Shown here: in pieces, positions 32,223 through 43,186 of the stretch
Layout of the letters: every line of letters starts with the position of its first letter
Numbering within the stretch: the first letter of the stretch is position 1
Assembly: GCF_019320115.1 (NCBI RefSeq)
Contig: NC_089598.1
Span: 80,354,570 to 80,418,569 of the forward strand
Direction: 5' to 3'
Length of the DNA: 64,000 nt
Origin: Miscanthus floridulus
Lineage: Eukaryota > Streptophyta > Magnoliopsida > Poales > Poaceae
Notes under the pieces: model-generated
Told to the model about the DNA's origin: nothing
The model's input: the letters and a program-made list of their open reading frames with translations, nothing else
Databases searched by the model: none
Program-made: the position numbers and the translations under genes

Positions 32223-33819
32223 GTGTACTGTGTTGTAAAAATGTTAAGTTCGTCGTCCACGAGTGTGCACAAGCAGCTGTTATCGGCCACCAAGCCATTC
32301 CTTAACGACGACGACAAGCGTAGTCTTCGTCATTAGCGCGCGTAACCGACGCGTGTCATCCAGCGACACCAACGAAAACGGCAAATTAAGCGTACGACGA
32401 TATAGTGGCTAGTCACCATTTATCTTTAAAAATAGTTACAGATATTACGATTGATGTTTCAAGTTACTACCATAAATCGATTTATAAAGACGGTTGGTAT
32501 ATCACCCTGAAATCGATTTGTAGACATAGTTGGTAATAATGTGACCGGTCTCAAAAAGAAATATAGCGCAATGAAGTTCATAACCCTTTCAAGTTAGATT
32601 AAGAACTTTCTATTGAAGTTGTTGAGCTAGAAGACATGTACAACCTTTACTTGATGATATTTTCAATTAAAATAGTATATGGCCCCAAAATTATGCTTTA
32701 AATTTTTTAGTTTTTCAAATTCAATTTTAAAATGTACATTCTTGCTGTGATACCGAATAGATCTGAAACGTATAAATTTGTTCTCCTAAACTGAAAACAT
32801 TTCTCTTTTGAAAGTAGAACATTGTTTCATGAATCTAGAACATTGCCTTTGCTCAATACAAGAATTTTTTCTATCTTCATAGATCAATGTTTGTTAACAA
32901 AATTTTATCCAAATATATTCATGTAGGGTCTTTTTTTTGAAGGATTTGTTGTAGGAAATATAATGGTAAAATAGGAACTCAATTTGGATGCCCAGTTTGT
33001 AAACTAAGCGTTTTTTAGTTTATAAAAAATATCACATGTGATGATGTAAGCAGTTTTGGTTGGACTTGCATGCATGGCTAAAGACAATTTGGGCCACAAG
33101 AAAGAAAAGTCCAAAAAGAAGATAAATTCTTATCATTTCGGAAATAGTAATGGTTATATTAGCAATAAGACACATATACTTACATTTCATAATGACTTAT
33201 ACTTACATTATCAGCATAGAATTTTCTCATATGATGAATGACTACATGGTTCACATGGTACATAGGATCACAACATCACGCACCGACACCGCCCCGGCCC
33301 GCTTCACGTCGTCGTCGTCAGCACACCATCCACCACGCCAACACGTATATATACGTCATTTGTATTCATATGCATGTATATATATGTCGCGGAGCACTGC
33401 CGCCCTCATTCGCCCATGCGTTTCTATGTATACGGCGGAGCACCGCCGCCCTCATTCACCCATGTGTATAGACATATATATGGCGGAGTGGAGCACCGCC
33501 ACTCTTGTCACACCGCCCTCTCTCGTGGCCTAGTCGATCAACATTCGTATTATCGTTATCGTTAACGCTAAACAATCACACCAGGGCGAACCGCGCTGTT
33601 GATGTCACCGACGTGGTTCGCCCTAGTCACCGACGCAATTTGCCCTCGGCCGTTTATGTACAGCCCTAATTCACCCTAGTACCGACGCAGTTCGCCCTAG
33701 TGTGGTGAATTGCGTCCATGACCGAGGGGCAAGATTTAATAATGCATATTGTTCGTAGATTTTACGCATGTAAGCAAAGATTTGACGTACTATATATTGG
33801 TTTTGTTTTTTGAAGCTAG
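32223..33819. other. Non-coding leader/intron region of the second CACTA-2 gene
   Basis: Mostly AT-rich with no domain. At 33390-33530 there are three copies of a GGAGCACCGCCGCCCTCATT-like unit. Part of this (33475-33524) is the source of the 47-bp filler in the inverted element. At 33580-33720 a GGTTCGCCCTAGTCACCGACG-like unit recurs. Confidence 0.6.
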
Positions 33820-36800
33820 ATGGCCGACCCGAGAAACATGGATGAGGAGTTGATGATGAATTTGATCAACACTGGCACTCAAGTTGCCGGTGATGATGGT
33901 GCTAAAAATAACGTGCAAGAGGATGCAGATGACGGGAGTCAGTACTTAGCTCTTGAACAAAATGAGCAACAACATATTGGCCAAGTATATATTTTTATTA
34001 TTAGCTATATATATTATCATATGTCTTATGTGTGCTCATGATATTAAAAATAATGTTTATGTTTTGTAGCCCTCTGGATCTACATCAACAACTACAACGA
34101 AGAGTAAAAATATTCGAGGTCCCAAAAAGCCATTGGAGGGCCACTTCATCATCTCGGAGTTCAATGTGGATACAGGAGAACCGGGGGCCCAATAAAATGA
34201 AATTTGTGCACCACTGTGGTTACCTTGTACGGGACCGGCTCCCGATTAGTACCCGTGAATGGAAGAAGAAGACCAATGCTCCTCATATCAGTTTTGTCTC
34301 TGATCGTGACAAGATGTTAATTTGGAAAGATGTCTTGGTACATTTCACGCTCCAAACAGATGGTTATGATGATATAATTGATGGTGATGAATTGAAGGAG
34401 CGAGTTAGGGATTAGGCAATGAAGAAGATGGCCACCCAGTTTCAGACTTGGAAGAAACACCTATACACGACGTATGTCAAGAAGAACATAGCACCAGATT
34501 TTACTGTCCTAGGCCCGATCTCAAAGCAGAGGCCCTATTGGGATGAGTTTGTACAGTATAAGACTTCGGAAGAGGGTGTGAGTCGGGTGATAAAGAACCA
34601 ACGTAATGCCCAACAGAAGACATGCCACCATAACTTGGGATCAGGTGGCTACCCGACTGCCATTAAGAAGTGGAACAAAATGGAAGCAGACCTTCTTGCC
34701 AAGGGTATCAGACTAGAATCACTCGAGTGGGGAGAACGTGCAAAGAATTGGTTTTTTGCTCATGGGGTAACACTAGACCAGGAGATAGGGAAGTGTGTTT
34801 ATGGCACAAGACTGCAAGAAGCAGCAGAAAGATTGTTTTATGCTCAGAGAGCTACTGCTAGTGGTGCGTTCAGGCCCAACAGAGAGAAGGATGAGCTGAC
34901 ATACGCCATTGGGACTATTGAACATGGTGGCCGAACTAGAGGCAAAGGAAGTGTCTCGTGGGAGCATGGATTCCCTTAGGACAGACCTTCCTACAGAAGC
35001 CGCCAGAGAAAGAAGAAAGAAGAGGCACAGCGGCTCCAGAGGTTGGAGGAAGCGGTGCGTGAAGCACAGGAGCGGGAAAAAAACCTTGAAGCGAGAATGC
35101 AGGAGGAAATCAGAAGGCAAGTGCAAATAGCAGTGAGTGCAAGCAAGCAGGCATCAGAGCCAGGAATCAACATTAGCCAATCTGTTCAGTTGAAAAGTAG
35201 CTGCGCTTCCACGGAGATACCAAATCAAGGGGACACAGGACTGCGCTTCCCTGTGGATGACATCACTGAACCTTGTACAACGTGTGAGCTACACATTCCG
35301 AAGGGGAATTCCACAATCAAGGTGGCTATCGGTCTTGTTAATCCTATCGACCGAACCAAGACACTAAGGATTCATGAGAATATAATCCAAGAAGGATATG
35401 CTACCATCTCGGTAGATAAAGCTGAAAAAGGTTTTAGTGATTTGCCTCTTGACATTCCTGGAGGTGATGGCGAGAAGACTCTAGGAGAAGCGGAGAAGAC
35501 ATTCATTCTATGGCGCAAGCGCTATATTATTATTCCAGGGATGTCGGCTCCACCTCCTCCTGAACTACCTCACCATAGGTACGTGCGGATGAAAACACTA
35601 CATCATTAATTTGTATTGGCTTAAATAATTAACAATCTGCTCATAATAATATGTCATTCCTTTTTTTGTAGCAGATCCTCCCCCAACCTAAATCCAATTG
35701 TTCAATCGCCAGATCATCATAGTGCTATGTACAATGACATTGTGTTGGAAGGCAAGGCTGCATCCACACCATCTCCAAGGAGGTCTCCAACGCCGCAGCC
35801 GCCACCTCCAAGGAGGTCTCCAACGCCGCTGCCAACACCTCCAAGGAGGTCTCCAACACCTCCCTCGCCCCTGCCTACCAAGAAGCCTAGCAAGAGGCCA
35901 GCCCCTCAAACAAAGAACCAGTCCCCGCCTGCAAAGAAAGCCACCGTGAAACCAAGGCTATTCCCAAAATAATATCTGAAGAGAAGGAAGAAGGAACTGA
36001 TGCATATAAAAAAGATATGTCTAGATTCTATGACAAACATAAAAAGAATCAAGAAGCAAGGAGAAACCCAGAGAAACTGTACTTCTTCGTAGCTCCAGAT
36101 ATTCTAAGAAAAAGGGTGGCTTCTTACCAGCAACAACAGTGGGAATCTCGTAAGCCGTCTAAATCAACGTTATCGGACTATGACCGCACTCTCACCAAGT
36201 CAATTGAGGCAGCACAGAAAAAGAAGCGGGCAGGGAAAGGAGTTGCCCAACTCGGACAACAAGCGCACCAATCAGTCCCCCCGCTAGTTGTTGGTAATGA
36301 ATATGGTTCGAATTTAGGATTAATGCATCAGGCAAACATACCTCCGGATGTCGATTTGGATCACCTTGGTGAATTTATTGATGAGACTGGTCTCGACCTT
36401 TACCAGATGTTTGGTGATGGAAACATTGAGAGTGCGGCAGAGGTTGATATTTGAAAGAAAAAATTTGTACTAGGCCAGAGTCTATACAACCCTCAAGCCT
36501 TATCTGATCTAGGGGACGCAAATATACCTGCTAAACAAGTGGTACATGCAGGCGTCTACCAGTGGAGACTTCTGCGTTGGTGTCAAAATTAGAGACGAAC
36601 ATTGGTTCCGTGGCGATGATGTTATGTATGTTGACTTTGCAGAATTTCATCAACTATGCCACCTGACCTCTCTGGACAAAGTTATCATTAGCTGCTATTG
36701 CCTGTAAGTAATAATTCTTTCGATTTATTATTAAACTCATCATATGTGTGTATATGCATATAAATTATCCTAACAAGTACTATATATATGTAGATTTACA

Positions 36801-37795
36801 ATGACAGAGCTCAGAAAGGAAGGCTGCAATGAAATTGGTTTTGTTGATCCCCATATAATATTCAAAGACCCAATTACTCCAAAGACTAATTGGAAGTCTG
36901 AGTCAGAGAGTAACCTCATAAACTTCTCAGTGAACCAACGCCACAAGAAGGATATACTCTTTCCCTATAACTTCAAGTGAGTGTTAATAATGTCGATCAT
37001 CCTTAATGGCTCATATGTTGATTCTAGCTAATTAATGAGTGTTATGCGTTATATCCTATAAACACATGCAGCAATCACTGGATATTGATGGACATCGATC
37101 TGGTGAAAAGTCACTTGATAATCTATGACTCGATGAGAAAACCACAACAAGACTACCAAGATATGATAGATATTATCCAGAGGTAATTTCGGGATCTCTA
37201 GCAACTATATATACACACAAACATAATGATTAACTATATCTGATGACGTGGCAAATTTTTTATTGGGCAGTGTTTAGAAAACCTTTATTGAGAAGCAACA
37301 CATGGAAAAATGCAAAGCGCCACTGAATGTAATCCCTTTGAAAGTAAGTCCCCTGAATCGCATCATCTTTATTAATTAAACATATAGCTTTCACCGGATC
37401 ACCAGATTGGATGACAAATCTTTTTCTTGTAAAGTGGTGTCTGAGGCAGAAACAGGGGAACAACTACTATGGTTACTATGTTTGCAAGTTTATCAAGGTG
37501 GTCTCCCAAAGAACTCCTACAGAAAGACTCAAAGTACGTTAAAAATACACTATATATTCATTTAATTATTATTATTGATTGTGTTACTATGTCTTTATAT
37601 ATATATATATGTATATATATTAATTTATTTTCCTTTAATTCAAACCTGTAGACTCGATGGTTGGAGGAAAAGGTCATACGGCAAGACCAAATCAAAGCAA
37701 TTCAAGAGTCTATAGCCGGATTTTTTAATGAGCAGGTCATCGATTCCAAGGGCGAGTTCTACTTCGACCCAACACTGCCATGGAAGCCAAGCTAG
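33820..37795 (+). pseudogene. Second CACTA-2 gene: plant transposase domain, coiled coil, proline repeats and Ulp1-like peptidase
   Basis: Exon 1 (33820-33984) and a GT/AG intron (33985-34069) are clear. The plant transposase (Ptta/En/Spm, PF03004-like) domain spans about 34100-34900 (HCGYLVRDRLPISTREWKK). A coiled coil lies at 34990-35150 and a ligand-like domain at about 35230-35540. A proline repeat (PPRRSPTP, three copies) lies at 35770-35870. The Ulp1-like C48 domain covers about 36560-37780. Its His (37076-37078) and Asp (37127-37129) codons are kept, but the catalytic Cys position in GNNYYGYYVC is Tyr (37468-37470). Breaks include a frame change near 34185, TAG 34413, TAG 34977, a frame change near 35965, TGA 36452, another frame change before 36540, and a TAG early in the exon starting near 37270. 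Several exons have good GT/AG borders. The gene is dead. Confidence 0.8.
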
Positions 37796-37924
37796 AGGAT
37801 GAGAGGAAACTTGTTATATCACAACAACTGTAATGCAATCTTTTTGTAATATATGCACATGAAATAATATAATGTAAAATACACATATGCATGCATGCAT
37901 GTAAATATATATATAATGCATGCA

Positions 37925-37925
<1 letters not shown>

Positions 37926-37975
<50 letters not shown>
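37926..37975. repeat. (TA)n microsatellite
   Basis: About 25 TA units, next to several ATGC-type repeats (ATGCATGCATGC at about 37888 and 37918). Confidence 0.95.
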
Positions 37976-37977
<2 letters not shown>

Positions 37978-38118
37978 TATGCTTGAATTGTGTGATTTAA
38001 TACGTTCATTGTGCTTGAACCGAAACATACTATACGCGCGTATAAATGTATAATTAGCAGCGTACAATACGACTTCGAAAACAAAAAAATGAAAAGAAAA
38101 GAAAAAAGAAAAAAAAAC

Positions 38119-38354
38119 CTTTAGTCCCGGTTCGTATTACCAACCGGGACTAAAGGTGCCGGCCATCATGGCATGTCAGGAGGCACCTTTAGTCCCGGTT
38201 GGTGTTACCCACCGGGACTAAAGGTCCTCCTTTAGTCCCGGTTCCTGACCCGGGACTAAAGGACCCCCTTTAGTCCCGGATGCTTGCTCCCGGGTGGGGA
38301 ATCAGGACTAGAGGGGGTTCCCCACCGGGAATAAAGCTCGGTTCTCTACCAGTG
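38119..38354. repeat. 3' subterminal palindromes and end of CACTA-2
   Basis: Units of CCTTTAGTCCCGGTT with the complement recur, ending at GGTTCTCTACCAGTG. This mirrors the 5' end. Confidence 0.9.
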
Positions 38355-38555
38355 TGACTTTCCCTTGGCGTTGCATCCAGGCCACTTCGTGCTTATCGCC
38401 AAACAACATTCTTGTTTTCGGCCTCTCCAAAGGTCTTTATCTGAGTTTGAGATAACTTACAACACATACTCAACTTGGCTTTCAATGGATAAAAGAGACT
38501 ATGGAAGGTTTTTGTGTTTAATTTATTGCCCGACGATAGTGTCCGATCTTACTTT

Positions 38556-38888
38556 GGGGTGTTTTGTTTATTCTCCTAAACTTTAAACGTTGTCCCATCG
38601 AATTATTTGTACACATGCATAGAGTATTAAATATAGACTAATTACGAAACAAATTGCACAATTTGCGACTAATTTACGAGACGAATCTTTTAAGCCTAAT
38701 TAGTCCATGATTTGACAATGTAGTGCTACCGTAAACATGTGCTAATGATGGATTAATTAGGCTTAATAAATTTGTCTCGTGAAGTACTGACAAATTCTAT
38801 AATTTATTTTTTTATTAGTATCCGAACACCCAATGCGACACCTCCACGTGACACTTCCTAAATTTTAGTCATCGGATCCGAACACCCC
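38556..38888. mobile_element. Palindromic fold-back MITE, GGGGTGTTTTG ends
   Basis: It begins GGGGTGTTTTGT and ends CGAACACCCC. Inside, AGACGAATCTTTTAAGCCTA and the inverted partner TTAGGCTTAATAAATTTGTC face each other around CCATGATTTGACAATGTAGT. This family is very common in panicoid grasses. I call it hAT-like without a clear target duplication. Related copies lie at 58023 and 58339. Confidence 0.75.
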
Positions 38889-39623
38889 CTATATTCACTT
38901 TACTATACTTTGCTCTCTAGATGTGCTCTTTAGTCTTTTAGGAGAAAAACAAGGTAGGGATGCGTGCTCTGCCACGCGCGTTCAGATTTAGCGTCGCCCT
39001 GTGGCTGAATAGCGCGCTAATTTGCATTACCGGTTAATTTTAAAAAGGCCGGTACAAGGAAACGCGACCAGCAGCGAACGTTGCGTGGTCGCAAGTCACA
39101 CCGAACCTCGTGGGAAGGAATCTGTCGAGGACAGGCATTGTTCACAAAGAGGCAAAGCACGTGAACGTGCGTGGAGACCACCGATCACGCATTCGTACAC
39201 AGTCGCCGTAGCTACCGGATGCATGCGTGCCGCGTGCGTGTGCGTTGGTGCCCTCCTCCCATATCTTATCATCAATGTGATCTCTGCAAAGGCTGGTGCC
39301 CATCAGCGGATCCCACGACGCTACGCTGCTCGGTTGTCCTCTGTCGTTTGGTGTCGCGTGCGTGCGTGCATGCCAATTGCCAGCCATCCATGTCACGGGC
39401 TCGCGGTCACGGCTCACGACGCAGCGTGAGCTAGTCCATCCGCCAGCTCGAGCGTGCTCGTCCACGTGCCCCGATCTTCAGGCGATCTCCTTCCGTGCTC
39501 GCCTAACGACAAAGCCGGCGAGCGGCGATCCAGACTCCCTAGCTCATCGGTCACAACGCGACGACAGTCTCAGTCACCATCCTGATCTCCCCTCCCCTAC
39601 AATAAAGCATCACACTCACAACC
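38889..39623 (+). promoter_or_regulatory. Upstream region of the GST gene
   Basis: GC-balanced host DNA without a coding frame that I trust. A weak TATA-like CTACAATAAAG lies at 39598-39608, about 240 bp before the GST start, or about 90 bp before it if the MITE at 39624 is removed. That spacing makes it a plausible core promoter. Confidence 0.35.
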
Positions 39624-39772
39624 AGCGGCGGATCCAAAGGGGGGGGGCTGGGGGCTCAGCCCCCTAATGACTTGATTTCAAGCCTAATCACTGTAGCAAA
39701 AGCTTGATTTTACTATTAAATCTTCATGCAAATCAACATCTCTATTATTTTAGCCCCCCTTATCCCGCATCG
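39624..39772. mobile_element. 149-bp MITE in the GST leader/promoter with a 9-bp target duplication
   Basis: CTCACAACC occurs exactly at 39615-39623 and 39773-39781. Between them is a small element with imperfect inverted ends (GCGGATCCAAAGGGGGG against the complement of CCCCCCTTATCCCGC). A 9-bp duplication points to the Mutator superfamily. It separates the TATA-like site from the GST start codon. Confidence 0.65.
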
Positions 39773-39841
39773 CTCACAACCTCTCATCCATAGCATCAAT
39801 CACTCCACAGTGCACACGTACGTACGCAGACGCTGGCAGCA

Positions 39842-40516
39842 ATGGCGGGGGCGAAGAAGGGCCTGGTGCTGCTGGACTTCTGGGTGAGCCCGTTCGGGCA
39901 GCGCTGCCGCATCGCTCTAGCGGAGAAGGGCATCCCCTACGAGTACTCGGAGCAGGAGCTGCTGGGCGCCAAGAGCGACCTGCTCCTGCGCTCCAACCCG
40001 GTGCACAAGAAGATTCCGGTGCTCCTCCACGACGGGCGCCCGGTCTGCGAGTCCCTCGTCATCCTCAACTACCTCGAGGAGGCGTTCCCTGACGCCTCCC
40101 CGAAGCTCCTACCCGCCGACGACGCCTACGCGCGCGCGCAGGCCCGCTTCTGGGCGGCCTACTCCGACAAGGTCTACGAGGTGGGCACGCGGCTGTGGAA
40201 GCTCAAGGGCGAGCCCCAGGCGCAGGCGCGCGCCGAGATCGTGCAGGTGCTCAGGAACCTGGACGGCGAGCTCGGGGAGAGGAGCTTCTTCGGCGGCGAG
40301 GCGTTTGGGTTCGTGGACGTCGCGCTCGTGCCCTTCGTGCCGTGGCTCCCCAGCTACGAGAGGTACGGGGAGTTCAGCGTCGAGGGGATAGCGCCCAGGC
40401 TGGCGGCGTGGGCGCGCCGGTGCGCCGAGAGGGATAGCGTCGCCAAGAGCTTTCACCCGCCGGAAAAGGTGGACGAGTTCATCAACCTGCTCAAGAAGAC
40501 CTACGGCATCGAGTAG
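39842..40516 (+). CDS. GSTU: Tau-class glutathione S-transferase (224 aa, intact, intronless)
   Basis: This cytosolic enzyme joins glutathione to electrophiles such as xenobiotics and lipid peroxidation products. The N-terminal thioredoxin-fold domain (residues about 7-85) carries the tau signature DFWVSPFGQR with catalytic Ser16, the glutathione-site motif KKIPVL (Lys57, Pro59) and ESLVI (Glu70, Ser71). The helical C-terminal domain covers about 95-215. Length is normal for the class. The start ATG 39842 has a good context (GCAGCAATGGC) and no upstream in-frame ATG. Most plant tau GST genes have one intron near the middle. Here the frame runs through without one. Coding GC is high, as in many grass genes. 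A MITE sits 70 bp upstream. It is the only undamaged host gene in the window. Confidence 0.95.
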   Translation: MAGAKKGLVLLDFWVSPFGQRCRIALAEKGIPYEYSEQELLGAKSDLLLRSNPVHKKIPVLLHDGRPVCESLVILNYLEEAFPDASPKLLPADDAYARAQARFWAAYSDKVYEVGTRLWKLKGEPQAQARAEIVQVLRNLDGELGERSFFGGEAFGFVDVALVPFVPWLPSYERYGEFSVEGIAPRLAAWARRCAERDSVAKSFHPPEKVDEFINLLKKTYGIE

Positions 40517-40659
40517 TAGATCGAGCAGACTAGCGCGGAGATGATAATACGTGGTTGCCATGCAGTTTTTATTTACTCCAGTGAAAGAATGAACTCTGCC
40601 GTTCCGTGTGCTTATATACATCGATACATTTTTTAGGTGAACGCAGAGTAATCAAGAAA

Positions 40660-40754
40660 ACAAAGAAAATGAAGGAAATTACACAAAGGCAAAGAAAGAA
40701 AATGAAGAAAATTACACAAAGGCAAAGAAAGAAAATGAAGAAAATTACACAAGG
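40660..40754. repeat. Three-copy 33-bp tandem repeat after the GST
   Basis: ATTACACAAAGGC anchors at 40678, 40711 and 40744 give a 33-bp period. The unit is purine-rich (AAAGAAAATGAAGAAA). Confidence 0.85.
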
Positions 40755-40769
40755 CTTCTAGCTAGCCAC

Positions 40770-41053
40770 GAAACAAATGACGGAGTAACTTTTCTCGTCC
40801 CTGAGAATAAAAGTCATCTTTGCAGCGGTTCACGGAAGGAGGCCGGAGGGGTGGGCATTTGAGGACGAGGCACTTTGAATGTTGAGCAACCTCCAACAAT
40901 CTTTAGCAAAAGAGGAGTGAAGGAAAAAAAGATGCTCCAAGTGTTTCTTCAAAGGAGGAATCACAAATAACAGTTACAGCCCGTACTGGTAAATCCATGT
41001 CCCTTCGTTAGGTCGAGAAGTTAAGGAAAAGATGTTCCGGAGTTTCTTCTAAA
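40770..41053 (-). mobile_element. Antisense LINE ORF2 fragment (zf-RVT region)
   Basis: On the minus strand the segment gives broken matches to the LINE zf-RVT block, such as the string MDLPVRAVTVICDSSFEET. Frames shift and stops occur. The left end of the inverted CACTA lies directly against it. Confidence 0.5.
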
Positions 41054-41390
41054 CACTAGTAGAGAACAGACCTTTGATGCTCGGCCAAAATGAACTCTAG
41101 TCCCAGAATTTTTTGCGCCCGGGACTAGAGATACCTTTAGTCCCGGTTGGTGGCTCCAACCGGGACTAAAGGTCCCTGCCCAACGGCTACTGCGCCAGAC
41201 AGAGGTGGCAGGGACCTTTAGTCCCGGTTAGAGCCACCAACCGGGACTAAAGGTATACTTTTACTCCCGGTTGGTGGCTCCAACCGGGAGTAAAGGTCTA
41301 CTCCCGGACCGTGGCTGCGCCCGGGGTTGGAAAGTTACCTTTAGTCCCGGTTGGATCCATCAACCGGGACTAAATGTTCTCCCTTTATAA
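41054..41390. repeat. Left terminus and subterminal palindromes of CACTA-3
   Basis: Close copy of 24781-25110 (CTTTAGTCCCGGTTGG units), with the same unit order. Confidence 0.9.
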
Positions 41391-41761
41391 ATCGGTCGTC
41401 TCCTCCTTCCTCCCCGAGCTCGAGCTCAGCATATTTTGAAGCTCACTGCAGTAGTGTTCTTGCTTCCTCCCTCCCTCCATTGTTCCTCCATCCATTCTTC
41501 GATTCCTCCATCGATTTCTTCGATTCCTCCGTCGATTCTTCAGTTGTAAAGGTTACCAATCTCATACTCTCATTTTTCACCATTTTCTTATGCCATTTTG
41601 TTCACTATATATATTTATGGTTCTTTATTGTGGTTTTTTTCATTTGTAAGCAATTTGAGCTCAAAATCACTTCAAGCTTGCATATTTACATGAAAGAAGG
41701 TTAAAGTATATATAAATATAAACTTAGAAAATAGTTAGAAAATTATAGCAAATCCGTACTA

Positions 41762-42335
41762 GTTGAACTTGCGGACCGTGTTCAGCTCGGCGAGCATGTT
41801 CTCTGCCGAGCGGTAACGGACGTCAAGGAGGAGCTTTGATTCTACGAGGGAGAGCGACAACGGTCGTGGAAGATCGTGTTCCCTTCCTCGTAGAATCGGA
41901 GCTCTTCCTTGACCAAGTACGGTGCCGTCCGGTGGAGAAATGCTCGCCGAGATGATCACGTAAGCAAGGTCAACTAGTACGGATGGTTATTTATTCACAT
42001 GTCCCGATATCGTCACAGTAGTCTGTCAATTATCGTACCTAAATGTAGTATATATAAATAAAAACTTAGAAAATAGTTAGAAAATTATAGAAAATCCGTA
42101 CTAGTTGAACTAGCGGACCGTGTTCATTTCGGTGAGCATGTTCTCTGCCGAGCGGTAACGGACGTCAAGGAGGAGCTTTGATTCTACGAGGGAGAGCGGC
42201 AACGGTCGTGGAAGACCGTGTTCCCTTCCTCGTAGAATTGGAGCTCTTCCGTGGCCAAGTACGGTGCCGTCCGGTGGAGAAATGCTCGCCGAGATGATCG
42301 CGTAAGCAAGGTCAACTAGTACGGATGGTTATTTA
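41762..42335. repeat. Two hairpin units in the left arm
   Basis: Same 347-bp type as in CACTA-2, starting at 41762 and about 42108, with the same near-palindromic 215 bases. Only two units remain or were ever present. Confidence 0.85.
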
Positions 42336-42568
42336 TTCACATGTCCCGATATCGTCGTAGTAGTCTGTTATGTGTGTACACTCCTATTCTTCTGTTAATT
42401 TGCGGAAATATCATGTGAATTACTTACCTGCTGCAGTAAAAGACGAGAACACAATGACCATTAAAAATATCATTGTTTAGAGATCTAGATAATTTTATAG
42501 TTTCTTAATTTTATTTGTTTATAAAAGGAGAAATTTATAGTGTATTAAAAAATGAGTATAGAGAGTAG

Positions 42569-43104
42569 ATGGCAACTGCTTCCGGGTCCTCGGCCTCTCA
42601 TGGGTTTCCAAAGCGACTTAGGCCGGGCCTTCCTCTCATTCCATGCGGCAAGTGTCGTGATGAGACGAAGATTGTGATGGAGTACCGAGTGAAGAAGGAG
42701 GGTCCCAACAAGGATCGTATCTTCTACAAGTGTCCGGATCGCAATGTGAGTTATTTTATCGTATTTAATGATTATGGTTAGTTTATACCTATTTTCATGA
42801 TAGTTGTGATTAAAGTTCTAATTTTTTGTTTTAATTTCAGTGGGATGGCAGTGGACGATGTTCAGGCTTCTACTGGGAGGAAGAGTATGTTGAACTCGTG
42901 CAAAAATATCTTGCACAACAGGCAGATACGGCGGCTAATGAGGTAGTGATCCAGCCGAAGAAGCCCAAAGATGTTGCACAATCGGAGGATCTGTCTGTTT
43001 TAGTTGAGATTAGTCGCGAAATCCTTGTGCTCCTAAAATATATTTTAGCTTTAGTTCTTTTAGTGGTAGTTGGGATTATCTACATTGTAGCGATGCTTTC
43101 ATAA
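42569..43104 (+). CDS. GRF-finger/membrane protein, left-arm copy
   Basis: Exons 42569-42745 and 42841-43104 with the same GTGAGT/TTTCAG intron as in CACTA-2. The frame is intact. Only a few residues differ from the CACTA-2 protein (for example His to Arg in DRIFYKC). Zinc ligands and the C-terminal hydrophobic helix are kept. Confidence 0.7.
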
Positions 43105-43186
43105 ATTTGTATCTTTTGTGGTGGCACGCATGTTGTATAAATAATTAATTATGATCTAGGTTTTAATATGATATTTATGTCATGTA

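Larger units (their letters stand above)
24781..38354 (+). mobile_element. CACTA-2: complete 13.6 kb CACTA element with TGA target duplication
   Basis: The 5' end is CACTAGTAGAGAACAG and the 3' end GTTCTCTACCAGTG, which are inverted matches. The 3-bp flanks are TGA on both sides (24778-24780, 38355-38357), as expected for CACTA insertion. Inside, in order, are palindromic subterminal repeats, a 347-bp hairpin array, a GRF-finger ORF, a TNP2-type transposase, an internal palindrome array, tandem repeats, a second gene with an Ulp1-like domain, and a 3' subterminal array. Both large genes carry premature stops, so the copy is not autonomous now. Confidence 0.93.

Noticed and set aside
40109..40621. 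170-codon minus-strand frame across the GST
   Set aside because: Shadow of a GC-rich coding sequence on the other strand. The plus-strand GST has all family motifs.
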